From Puniceicoccales bacterium (GTDB lineage Bacteria; Verrucomicrobiota; Verrucomicrobiia; Opitutales; JAIRKQ01), in the NCBI GenBank assembly GCA_031273725.1, contig JAISRG010000024.1, positions 1 to 9,719 of the forward strand: DNA of 9,719 bases, in the 5' to 3' direction. The notes below the pieces were generated by a model. It made no database searches. It saw nothing but the letters and a program-made list of their open reading frames with translations, and was not told where the DNA came from. Both the position numbers and the translations under genes were made by a program. Shown here one piece after another: positions 1 through 7,112 of this stretch (position 1 is the first letter of the stretch; every line of letters begins with the position of its first letter).

Positions 1-767
1 GCTTGACAAGGTCTTTGGTATTTGTTGTCAAGCATTTGCACTGGGCTCCCCACAGCTTGATAGAGGCGCAACGGCAAATTCGAATTGATCGATCAATCGA
101 ATTACTCAGACGCTTAGAGTCTGCACATGCCAATGAATGGCAAAGCATTATGACCTTGGATGAGTCCTGGTTCTATTTATGGACGAGCCATGAAACAGTT
201 TGTATTCAAGCGGGCCAGCAACCTCCAGAAATGGTGAAACACATGATGGGGGACCGCAAAATGACGATGTCAATTGTCTGGAATTCACAAGGTTTCCACC
301 TTGTTGATGCGTTTCCAAAAGGACAAAAATTTAATGCAAACTATTATATCGACAGAATTCTACAACCTCTTTTGGAGAGTCGCTCAACTGGGGGTGGCCC
401 AGGTCTCATCATTCATGCGGACAATGCGAGACCTCACATTGCTCGAAAAACTTTTAAATTTTGTCGGGAAAATCGCTTAGAAATGGCGCTTCATCAACCA
501 TACTCACCGGACTTAGCGCCGTCTGACTTCTTCTTGTTCGAACATGTTAAGAATGTCCTCGAGGGAGCTGAATTTCCATCGGATGAGACTTTTCTGGTCG
601 CAATTCAGCGAGCATTGTCGGATCTGACAGGTGACACATTAAGGGTGGTTTTCGCCAAATGGTTGAACGGCCGAATTGGATCGCTTTGAATGAAGATCAT
701 TGCTATCGATAGCCTAAACAATGGCATATTCAGTTTTGTCTCATTTTCGTCACACCCCGTGATGCTA
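1..767 (+). mobile_element. Right part of a mariner/IS630-superfamily insertion sequence
   Basis: The element carries the transposase below and continues off the left edge. Its right end is inferred, not proven. The transposase reading frame stops at 689, or at 710-712 if a frameshift is repaired. The secretin-like gene on the other strand becomes recognisable only from about 790 upwards. Tc1/mariner elements insert at TA dinucleotides, and the TA at 766-767 is a candidate boundary: the stop codon ending the secretin fragment includes it. A second candidate is the TA at 786-787. The left terminal repeat is outside the window, so the repeat pair cannot be compared. Confidence 0.6.
3..689 (+). 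CDS. Mariner-like (IS630/Tc1/mariner superfamily) transposase, 5'-truncated by the window, C-terminus frameshifted
   Basis: This is a cut-and-paste DDE/D transposase. The visible 228 residues cover the catalytic domain. The first Asp is D53 in TLDESWFYL, the second is D140 in HADNARPH, and the third is D175 in SPDLAPSDFF. Exactly 34 residues separate D140 and D175, the D34D spacing of mariner elements; typical bacterial IS630 has Glu in the last place. The N-terminal helix-turn-helix DNA-binding region lies off the left edge, so residue 1 here is not the true start. The frame ends in WLNGRIGSL then TGA. Shifting frame at about 662-668 instead gives ERPNWIALNEDHCYR and a stop at 710-712, which looks like the ancestral C-terminus. 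One base has therefore probably been lost, changing about the last dozen residues. All three catalytic Asp are kept, so activity is possible but doubtful. Confidence 0.88.
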   Translation: MTRSLVFVVKHLHWAPHSLIEAQRQIRIDRSIELLRRLESAHANEWQSIMTLDESWFYLWTSHETVCIQAGQQPPEMVKHMMGDRKMTMSIVWNSQGFHLVDAFPKGQKFNANYYIDRILQPLLESRSTGGGPGLIIHADNARPHIARKTFKFCRENRLEMALHQPYSPDLAPSDFFLFEHVKNVLEGAEFPSDETFLVAIQRALSDLTGDTLRVVFAKWLNGRIGSL

Positions 768-1130
768 ATGGGTCGTGAAACACCTTACATTTTTCAAATT
801 CAAATTTACCATTGCCTCATTTTCTGCACCACCAAGTCCAAGCAGTACAATATTCATCCCTTTTGCATTCTTATCCGTGATAGTGTAGTTAATCTCCGAT
901 AAGTTGGCCAATGATCCAATTACACGCGATAGGGGAGTATTTATGAGTCTTAGCCCGGGAATGATGATGCTATTTGCCTTGTCAAAGAGTAGATTTTCAT
1001 ACAAATCAGGACACGCGGTGGCCGAATGGTTTTCTAAAATCGTGTCTTTGGAAAGTGGAGTTTGCCAACTCTGCTCAACCTCTTCTAACAATTCTTCACG
1101 GGCAGTTTGGCGAAAGGCATTTTTTACCAA
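765..1130 (-). pseudogene. N-terminal fragment of a secretin-like (type II/IV pilus) outer-membrane protein
   Basis: The 121 residues resemble the periplasmic N-terminal region of secretin-related proteins (GspD/PilQ class, the form common in Verrucomicrobiota). A charged helical stretch (about residues 10-25) leads to the core IIIPGLRLINTPLSRVIG and LANLSEINYTI. A strand-rich NIVLLG segment and MVNLNLKNV follow, as in the small domain preceding the secretin barrel. The C-terminal barrel, hundreds of residues, is missing. The frame breaks near 765-790, where the mariner-like element begins, so insertion of that element is the likely cause. The rest of the gene should lie beyond its left end. 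The only start available in this frame is TTG at 1130, with no visible ribosome-binding site. A second open frame (1096-1287) overlaps it upstream, so the 5' end may also be frameshifted. The family call rests on pattern recall and is moderate. Confidence 0.6.
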
Positions 1131-1447
1131 GAAATATTATATCGTCCTGTGATTTGATTATCGACAGCATTTGACTTTTTATCGAATTTATTTTTCGTTT
1201 TGGGTTGGCGGAATGCGATTTTGAGGATTGGACGAGTATTTTCCGTTGCAATTCTCCAGTGTTATCCAAGAAAGGTTCGACAGATAATTATAGGGTAGTT
1301 ATTTAAAGTAGTGCGAAATACTTAACTTTCTTCGATTTCATTTCCACTGACAGAAAGTGTATGAAGGCATTGTAAATGTGCAAAAAAATTATTTTTTTTA
1401 CAAAAGCAATTGTTGTCTGATTTTCACTGTAAAACAAATGTCTGTCC
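1131..1447. other. Non-coding or decayed stretch
   Basis: This stretch is AT-rich and holds no confident gene. On the minus strand the frame 1287-1096 is open for 63 codons and overlaps the start of the secretin fragment. It is rich in Lys, Ser and Ile and may be its frameshifted 5' part, but I do not recognise it. Homopolymer runs occur around 1383-1400. I see no promoter, RNA gene or terminator that I would defend. Confidence 0.35.
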
Positions 1448-1897
1448 ATGAACATCCTTGTTGTTTCATTAGTTCTGTTGTCGAATATTGGTGAATCCAT
1501 CGACCAAAATACGATCTGTATGATCAAAGAAATATATTTTGTGAGACAATTTGATACAATTCTTCTGTTGGCGGATGAAAAAACACCTTCCGAAGAGAAT
1601 TTTTCTTCTGTTAAAATTTACAAATGACACATTCCAAATTCTTCCAACTTTGATTCCACCATTGATTCCACCATTGATGCCATATTAATATTGTTGGAAC
1701 AGATCGCCGCTACCAGAGGCGGTAATTGTTTGTTTGCCGTCATGTGTCCGAATGACTCGTTTGTCGCGCAAATTGCCAAAAAGACAGGACCAAATAATAA
1801 TATTTACTTTATGCTATCTTCGAATACCACGACGATAAAACTTTTGGGCGATTTCCGTTATCTACGCAGGATGACCAAGATGGACATAATTTCTTGA
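1448..1897 (+). pseudogene. Unrecognised ORF interrupted by one in-frame TGA
   Basis: A plus-strand frame runs from ATG 1448 to the TGA at 1895-1897, about 149 codons, broken by one in-frame TGA at 1625-1627. The N-terminus MNILVVSLVLLSNIGES is hydrophobic and signal-peptide-like, but without the usual basic residues. The first part reads like a soluble domain (RQFDTILLLADEKTPSEENF). The second part holds LLEQIAATRGGNCLFAVMCP and ends in a basic stretch. A 12-bp tandem duplication sits between the two parts and keeps the frame. I do not recognise the family. The same frame on both sides of the stop and a protein-like composition suggest a decayed gene. The antisense frames are also partly open, so it could be chance. 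It lies between two minus-strand pseudogenes and points the opposite way. Confidence 0.35.
1652..1675 (+). repeat. Tandem 12-bp duplication (two copies)
   Basis: The unit GATTCCACCATT occurs twice in direct succession and is followed by GATGCC. In the overlapping interrupted ORF it reads as an in-frame duplication (DSTI DSTI), consistent with replication slippage. Confidence 0.85.
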
Positions 1898-1953
1898 TGG
1901 AAAAAATGACCGAATATATTACAAGGAACAACGGGGAGACCTATAGAAATACT

Positions 1954-3556
1954 TCAATAAGTAAAATAAACGAATCTAAGTGGGTGCATATTCATTGGAT
2001 TGGCAAACCACCCTCTTACACGTTTGTTGGCTAAAAATGAGTGGGAGCTAAAAAACAACAGAATAGCTGGCATTTCATCAATTAAATACGATTCAGCAGT
2101 TTTTATCAATCTTTTACGCTTTTTCTTGTTGAAGATTTTCTCGATTCGCCTGATGATTTCATCGTAGATTAAGTCTTCCCACCTGCCAGAGTTATGGGAA
2201 TTCTGGGACATGAAAATGTTTATGATAAATACCGGGTCGCAATAGAGCCCTTCGGATGAAACTTTCATTATATCGAAACTCGCTCTTTTGTATGGGCGAG
2301 AAAAGAATGAAAAGTTTTACTTTCGAGACCAGCGTCTATTCTTAGGACGTTTTTCCGATCATGCTGAAACTGTTCTATAATGCCGGAATAGGTTTCCGTT
2401 TCCAATCCATTGCACAATATCTTTATCGGGGGAATTTGTGCTCAGAATTATAACCCATTTTCTCAAATAGTTTGCGTGCTAATTGAATGTCTTGCCTGAA
2501 TAATGGCATACTTTCATATTTTTATCGTGTGGAGGAACTAGGGAATAAGCTGCAAAAATTATGTTCTTGTCCATTGTTGCCAATAATTTTTCTCAGTCAA
2601 TTGCGATGGTCATGGCGAGTCTAACATTTTTGGTTTTGAAAAAGTGGGTTTGTAACATTAAATATAAAGCCGAAGGACTCGAATGCTGGAGACAATACCA
2701 TTTTTTTTCTTGTCAACAATCTCAGATTGTGATCTCATCGTGATATTGAAGTTCATAGATATCGATCTTTTTCTCTGAAAAGCTTTTTATGGTTACACTC
2801 TGATTGCGATTCACAACAATGTCACCGATGACAGTAATACATTGTCCGCATCCTAAGATTTGGGATTTTTACTCACCGATAAACTTATCCCGGCTTTCTT
2901 TCCGCAAAAACAAATGGATCATTGGAAATGATTTTTAATTCAAAATGATCGGATAAGTAGTTCAAAGAGCGATTATCCTCTCCTATCGATACAACAACTT
3001 TTCCATTTCGCGGAAATCAGCACTGGTACATTAAGATCATTAGAAAATACAGATTACTTTTTTCCAGTTCAATTCCCAGCGTTCCAGAATCGATTGCACG
3101 TATTCCAACCTTGGAAAAATTTCGAACTGTCCTATTGAAAAATCCTCTGGCATTGCAAATGGGAAAAAATACATCCACCGACGTACAAGCAAACTTAGAT
3201 GATAGTGCCCGTTTGACAGCATCGACAAAATCTCGAGCTGTCACAGGAATCCCATCTTCCCACATCGCATTATTTCTGAGAAAGAACTCTTATATTCTTT
3301 TGTCCGATGATACATTCCATCGTTATGCTACACCGGGCAGCGGTTTTAATGTTTCGGGATCGGGGACTACCAGTCCTTCAAAAACTGCATGCACGATCTT
3401 ATAATCACTGTCATAATATATTTTCTGTGGATCTGCACCTAGCATTTCATATGGTGAAGAGATCCTCAGATGGTGTTGGACAACAATCTCTTCCTTCTCT
3501 TTGCACCCAACAAGCAAACATAGGCAAATTACAAAAGATAGCTACGCAATTTTCAT
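1954..3556 (-). pseudogene. oppA: Peptide ABC transporter substrate-binding lipoprotein (OppA type, SBP family 5), multiply disrupted
   Basis: Intact OppA is a lipid-anchored periplasmic protein that delivers oligopeptides to the OppBCDF permease. Nearly the whole family sequence can be followed on the minus strand. ATG at 3556 starts a signal peptide whose lipobox is LVGC (Cys codon near 3504). Then come FEGLVVPDPETLKPLPGVA and MWEDGIPVTARDFVDAVKRAL (from 3265) with FSKVGIRAIDSGTLGIELEK. Decayed matches include NPLFQNQK (about 2640-2660), DIQLARKLFEKMGYNSEH (about 2440-2500), GRWEDLIYDEIIRRI and the C-terminus NPMNMHPLRFVYF, ending at stop 1954-1956. In the first frame there are stops at 3544-3542 (codon 5), 3325-3323 and 3292-3290, then a stop at 3019-3017. 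Between about 2270 and 3016 the homology switches frame several times. It starts three bases after the deoA stop, so the two were translationally linked. It cannot make a working protein. Confidence 0.92.
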
Positions 3557-3559
3557 ATA

Positions 3560-4940
3560 TCATGCAATACGTTCCACAATTAGTTCATTTAATGCCGGTC
3601 TTTTTGGGGCCAGTCTGTATGCATCTCTCAAGTACTTTCGGGCCGGTTCACAATTTGTCGCATCATTATAGTGAATCATTCTGAGCGGCTCCCCTTGTTT
3701 AATTTGCATACCAACTTTCATTATGTCGGACACTCTAACCAGATGGTCTGTGGCGCCATCTGGCTTTTTGGATAAAATGCTCACTCCCCGTGCAATCATA
3801 CTAACATTTACCGTATGTATATATCCTCATTTTTGTGCAGAGAGTTTACGTGAATATTTAACGTTTGGATACTTTTCCGGATTATCGATACACGATGTAT
3901 CCCCTCCCTATTCTGCCGTTAATTCTTTCAATTTATGCAAAGCCCATCCATCCGAAGATTTTTTATAATTAGCTGTTTGGCCGATAATGTCGATCCTGCA
4001 ATTCCTGCCAATCTAATGCGCTCCATTTGAATTCGCATGACTTAGTCTTGCACTTCGTCATTGCCTTGACCCTAAAGCAATTCGATGGTTTCTTCGATTT
4101 CCAGCCAAGTTTCAATCGTTTTATCCAATGGTTGATTGGCATCTGTCACAACTGCGATACACCTTTTATTCAAAGTCTTGACAACGCGTGCTGCCATTCT
4201 TCCAAGCTGTTTAGCCTTCTCCAAATCATTGACAAATGAACCATTGCCTCATTTTACATCGGACACAATGCCATCTACTCCCGAAGATAACATGCTCCCC
4301 AAAATACTCCCTGTTACAAGAGGAATACTGGAAATTGTGCCAATTGAACGCCTGATTTTATCAAGAATTACATCCGCAGGGGCAATATTTTCCGGCTGCT
4401 TATAGTCGAAACACCTTATTTTTTCAATTGTTTTTGAAATTTCTTGGCATCCAATTCATAATCAAACCCCGGAATAGATGAGATTTTATCTAAATCAGAA
4501 ATGATCAGCCCATCATAGCTGCCAACCAACTTCGGTACTGCTATTCCACACCAAGAGGCTATTGCCATCAATGCGAAAGCCGATTTGTCTCCTATTCCTC
4601 CGGTTGAACATCGATCAATTTTGAGATAAGAAATTATTCCGGTATCAACGATCTCATCGGACAGCATTAGTTCTTCTGTCCATGTTGAGGCTTCCTGGAT
4701 ACTCATGCTTTGGAAATACACTGCCATCAAAAAAGCCGACAATTGAAAATCGGGGATTTTTTCGGTAATTATAGCATTCGTTATTTCTCGTATTTCATTG
4801 TCTGTCAACTCTTCCCCACAGACTTTCTTTTCTATCAACACTCCGAAGCGTTTTATTATTTCATGGCCTATTTCAATACTCATACTACCTTCCACAACTG
4901 CAACATGCGGTATGCTTTTTTGTCCGCAAGAGTCAATCAT
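3560..4940 (-). pseudogene. deoA: Pyrimidine-nucleoside (thymidine) phosphorylase, disrupted
   Basis: The enzyme splits thymidine or uridine with phosphate into base and (deoxy)ribose-1-phosphate for salvage. The N-terminal part is open at 4940-4416; ATG 4883 (MSIEIGHEII) is the likelier start because it fits the family. It holds IEKKVCGEELTDNEIREI, IPDFQLSAFLMAVYF and DRCSTGGIGDKSAFAL. The usual phosphate-binding GHTGGT loop is replaced by SYDGLIISD, and SIPGF follows. The frame is lost in an A run at about 4416-4424, after QLKK. Homology resumes as NIAPADVILDKI, SIPLVTGSILGSML and GIVSDVK. In that frame there is a TGA at 4251-4249 (DVK-stop-GNGSF), a TAG at 4074-4072 and a TAA at 4044-4042. 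A further frameshift follows near 3940-4040. The C-terminal domain is open from 3799 (MIARGVSILSKKPDGATDHLVR) to TGA 3562-3560. Clearly dead. Confidence 0.92.
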
Positions 4941-4967
4941 TTATGTCAAAAATTCAGTAACTTCACG

Positions 4968-5031
4968 TTGCAAGCTTGATTCCTTACTGTTTACGTAATT
5001 TTCACCTTTCTTTTCACGTTAAAGCTTGCAA
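4968..5031. repeat. Inverted repeat, 10-bp arms, upstream of the deoA pseudogene
   Basis: TTGCAAGCTT at 4968-4977 is the exact reverse complement of AAGCTTGCAA at 5022-5031, with 44 bp between. Each arm is preceded or closely preceded by a direct TTCACGTT (4962-4969 and 5013-5020). It could be a two-site operator for the former deoA-oppA unit or a chance remnant. Confidence 0.4.
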
Positions 5032-5056
5032 TAACACATAGAATGATTTTTTTCAA
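4991..5056 (-). CDS. Possible 21-residue ORF with strong Shine-Dalgarno, likely a gene remnant
   Basis: TTG at 5056-5054 is preceded by a GGGGAGGAA Shine-Dalgarno core (GGAGG at 5072-5068, 11 bases away, slightly long). The product starts LKKIILCVIASF, which looks like the basic plus hydrophobic start of a secretion signal. It then turns basic (NVKRKVKIT) and stops at 4993-4991. The good ribosome-binding site and signal-like start suggest that this is the beginning of a once longer exported protein, now frameshifted, just upstream of deoA. I cannot name the gene. Confidence 0.3.
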   Translation of the reverse strand: MKKIILCVIASFNVKRKVKIT

Positions 5057-5165
5057 CAAAAAAAATTCCTCCCCAAAACCACAATATTAGTTTAGTCGTG
5101 CTTTTTGTGCAAAAAAGGCAAAGGCAGAAATATGATTCCGAAGTGTTTATTCTTCACCTAATTCC

Positions 5166-5627
5166 CTATTTTGGAAGGTTTAAAGATAACTGTTCAAATT
5201 CCAGCGCGAAATCCTTTGCCGTTTCAAAATTTTTATATACACTGGCAAAGCGTAGATATGCCACCGGTTCGCTCGCCCTTAGTAGGTCCATGACTATGGT
5301 TCCAATTTTCTCCGATTGAACCTTTTCCGGGTATTTCGAGACAACTTCTGCCAGGATGCCATTGACAATATTGTTAACTTTTTCCTTTATCCCTTTCTGT
5401 TTTTTAAACGCTTTCAATAGTCCAGCTTTGATTTTTTCTCCGTCAAATTCTTCTTCTCGACCATCCCGCTTAATAACAATTGGATACTCGACACACACAA
5501 TTTCATTTGTGAAAAACCTATGGCCACACTTCAAACATACGCGCCTGCGACGGATTGAAGCCATATCCACGCTAACACGCGTATCGGTAACTTTTGAGTA
5601 TAAATGTCCGCATTTCGGGCATTTCAT
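5166..5627 (-). CDS. nrdR: Transcriptional repressor NrdR
   Basis: NrdR senses ATP/dATP and represses ribonucleotide reductase genes. From ATG 5627 the protein is 153 residues, the normal family length. The upstream extension in the same frame (to 5699) is not part of the family and is rejected. The zinc ribbon uses C3 and C6 (MKCPKCGH) and C31 and C34 (VCLKCGHRF). Between them is the conserved basic IRRRR (residues 25-29). The ATP-cone domain follows from about residue 46 (YPIVIKRDGREEEFDGEKI) to about 137, with the typical SEPVAYLRFASVYKNF. There is no stop, frameshift or missing zinc ligand, so it is intact although its downstream neighbours are dead. No obvious Shine-Dalgarno precedes the ATG. 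It is divergent from hldD. Confidence 0.94.
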   Translation of the reverse strand: MKCPKCGHLYSKVTDTRVSVDMASIRRRRVCLKCGHRFFTNEIVCVEYPIVIKRDGREEEFDGEKIKAGLLKAFKKQKGIKEKVNNIVNGILAEVVSKYPEKVQSEKIGTIVMDLLRASEPVAYLRFASVYKNFETAKDFALEFEQLSLNLPK

Positions 5628-5842
5628 TTGCAAGTAAAATATATATACCAAATCTTTAATCAACGTTAAAATTTCATACTTACACAGAATTTTTCGCATT
5701 TGGAACTATTTTTGCCATGAAATACATGCCATTGGTCTAATATTTTTGTGTTGTGGCTCGGGCAGTTTTTCCAAAAAATTTGAAACGGATATACTTACGC
5801 AACACCTCTGATTTTCATTGAAAATAGTCCGTGGAATTTACG

Positions 5843-5878
5843 TTGGCTATTGCCAATGATTCGAAAAATTTTAATTAT
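5843..5878 (+). promoter_or_regulatory. Candidate promoter for hldD, with small inverted repeat
   Basis: TTGCCA (5850-5855) is followed 17 bases later by AATTAT (5873-5878), a 5/6 and 4/6 match to the sigma-70 hexamers. A start about seven bases downstream would fall at or just before the hldD ATG (5887). The gene has no Shine-Dalgarno, so a leaderless mRNA would fit. The -35 overlaps a short palindrome, TTGGC-TATT-GCCAA (5843-5856), which could be an operator or chance. Confidence 0.3.
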
Positions 5879-5886
5879 CCAGACCC

Positions 5887-6900
5887 ATGAAACTTTCAGA
5901 AGGAGGAACTATTCTAGTCACTGGCGGTGCTGGATTTATAGGGAGTGCTCTGGTTGGCGAATTGAACAACAGGGGATTTGAAAATATAATTGTTTCGGAC
6001 TTTTTAGGTAGCGATGATAAATTTCTCAACATCGTCCCCCTACGATTTGACGATTACATTGAGGCAGATGTCCTGTTTGGCATGGTCGAGAAAAAAGATC
6101 CCAGATTGAATACGGTTACCCACATTTTTCACCTTGGGGCATGTGCATCGACCACGGAAAAGAATGCTGCTCATCTGATTAAAAATAATTACGAATATAC
6201 GAAGGCATTGGCTCACTTTGCACAAAATAAGCATATCCGTTTTGTCTATGCGTCATCGGCGGCCACCTACGGGAATGGTTCCCGGGGGATGTCCGATGAA
6301 ATTTCCCCGAACACTGACCTGCGCCCATTGAACATGTATGGATATTCAAAACATCTTTTCGATTTGTATGCCGCCAGAAACAATCTGCATGTCCACGGAA
6401 TGAAATATTTCAATGTTTTTGGCCCCAATGAATATCACAAGGGCAATATGCGTAGCATGGTGCTAAAGGCCTATGAATCCATTCTTGCAACGGGAAAGGT
6501 GTATTTGTTCAAAAGCGACAAAGCGGAGTTTAAAGACGGTGAACAAAGGCGGGATTTTCTATACGTAAAAGATGCCGTTGCCATGACAATATTTTTGGGA
6601 GAAGTTCCGGAAATGGTCAATGGAAAACCAACATGCGGCATTTACAACCTCGGTTCTGGGGTAGCATCTACCTGGAAAGAATTGGCATTTGCCGTTTTTG
6701 AAGCCATGGACAGGGAGGTGCGCATCGAATTTATCGACATGCCCAATGAGCTAAAAGATAAATATCAGTACCATACGTGTGCAGACATTTCGAAACTGCG
6801 CAGCATTGGATATTCACAGGAAATTATGTCCCTAAAAGAGGCCGTAAGAGATTATGTCCAAAATTACATCATGCAAAATATGAAGGTTTTAAACCATTAG
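5887..6900 (+). CDS. hldD: ADP-L-glycero-D-manno-heptose 6-epimerase
   Basis: HldD is a cytoplasmic NADP-dependent extended short-chain dehydrogenase/reductase. It epimerises ADP-D-glycero-D-manno-heptose to the L-glycero form, the last step before heptose is added to the LPS inner core. The 337 residues match the family length. The Rossmann dinucleotide loop is GGAGFIGS (13-20). SSAATYG (123-129) holds the catalytic Ser/Thr region, and Y151-G-Y-S-K155 is the YxxxK catalytic pair. KYFNVFGPNEYHKGNMRSM and EFKDGEQRRDFLYVKD are family hallmarks. ATG 5887 gives an eight-residue extension before the first beta strand, as I recall for Verrucomicrobiota homologues. No ribosome-binding site is visible upstream. 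No lesions are seen. It lies divergent to nrdR and ahead of recD2 on the same strand. Keeping it implies that a heptose-containing LPS core is still made. Confidence 0.95.
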   Translation: MKLSEGGTILVTGGAGFIGSALVGELNNRGFENIIVSDFLGSDDKFLNIVPLRFDDYIEADVLFGMVEKKDPRLNTVTHIFHLGACASTTEKNAAHLIKNNYEYTKALAHFAQNKHIRFVYASSAATYGNGSRGMSDEISPNTDLRPLNMYGYSKHLFDLYAARNNLHVHGMKYFNVFGPNEYHKGNMRSMVLKAYESILATGKVYLFKSDKAEFKDGEQRRDFLYVKDAVAMTIFLGEVPEMVNGKPTCGIYNLGSGVASTWKELAFAVFEAMDREVRIEFIDMPNELKDKYQYHTCADISKLRSIGYSQEIMSLKEAVRDYVQNYIMQNMKVLNH

Positions 6901-6977
6901 CTCCAGGATTGTTTTTACGGTCTTCCCCCCTGCAATTTATGTCTAAATCCACGGAGGTTGCTTAAGCACTTGCAATT

Positions 6978-6997
6978 CTTAGATTTCTAAGTTTTTT
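6978..6997 (+). terminator. Weak terminator-like hairpin after hldD
   Basis: CTTAGA-TT-TCTAAG (6978-6991) is a perfect six-base palindrome followed directly by six T (6992-6997). The stem is AT-rich and the usable loop small, so termination would be weak. It lies 78 bases after the hldD stop and could separate hldD from recD2. Confidence 0.35.
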
Positions 6998-7004
6998 GTC
7001 AACC

Positions 7005-7112
7005 ATGCGAAACATCGTCGGAATTAGGTGCGCTTTGATGTCAGTCACACGTGCCATGAAAATGAAATTTTTGGAAGAAACTGTTGCGTTAATCACTACC
7101 GTGGAGGAATAG
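7005..7112 (+). CDS. Possible 35-residue ORF abutting recD2
   Basis: ATG 7005 opens a short frame, MRNIVGIRCALMS and so on, ending in TAG at 7110-7112, immediately before the recD2 GTG. The frame is open back to the TAA at 6963-6965, giving 48 codons in all. Its last codons (GTG GAG GAA) supply the recD2 Shine-Dalgarno. I recognise no family. It may be a leader-type ORF coupling translation to recD2, the tail of a decayed gene, or chance. Confidence 0.2.
   Translation: MRNIVGIRCALMSVTRAMKMKFLEETVALITTVEE
7103..7107 (+). promoter_or_regulatory. Ribosome-binding site that fixes the recD2 GTG start
   Basis: GGAGG lies five bases upstream of GTG 7113 and supports that codon as the start. No ATG in the frame fits the family N-terminus. 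Confidence 0.85.

Larger units (their letters stand above)
4941..5165. other. Intergenic stretch between nrdR and the deoA pseudogene
   Basis: About 225 bp, AT-rich, holding the tiny ORF 4991-5056 and a spaced inverted repeat. There is also a perfect AT hairpin, TTTTTG-TG-CAAAAA, at about 5102-5115, too weak to call a terminator. The frame upstream of ATG 4883 is open to 4940 but then meets a stop. Confidence 0.4.

Noticed and set aside
1898..2033. Plus-strand continuation of the orphan ORF in the next frame (MEKMTEYITRNNGETYR and on)
   Set aside because: Its second half is antisense to the well-supported oppA C-terminus, so the open frame there is best explained as a shadow.
2561..2743. Plus-strand 60-codon ORF
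   Set aside because: It is antisense to the decayed oppA middle region, which carries recognisable homology on the minus strand.
3542..4251. Reassigned stop codons as an explanation for in-frame TGA/TAG/TAA
   Set aside because: All three stops interrupt the pseudogenes, whereas nrdR, hldD and recD2 contain none internally, so ordinary nonsense mutation is the simpler reading.
5085..5100. CACAATATT resembling half of an NrdR box
   Set aside because: Only half of the expected palindrome is present and no ribonucleotide reductase gene is in the window.
5628..5699. 24-residue N-terminal extension of NrdR
   Set aside because: The family starts at the zinc ribbon MKCPKCG, and the extension is AT-rich with no homology or ribosome-binding site.
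5898..5913. AAGGAGGA inside hldD followed by ATT as an alternative start
   Set aside because: The sequence is fully explained by the Glu-Gly-Gly codons before the Rossmann strand, and ATT starts are rare. ATG 5887 gives a normal protein.
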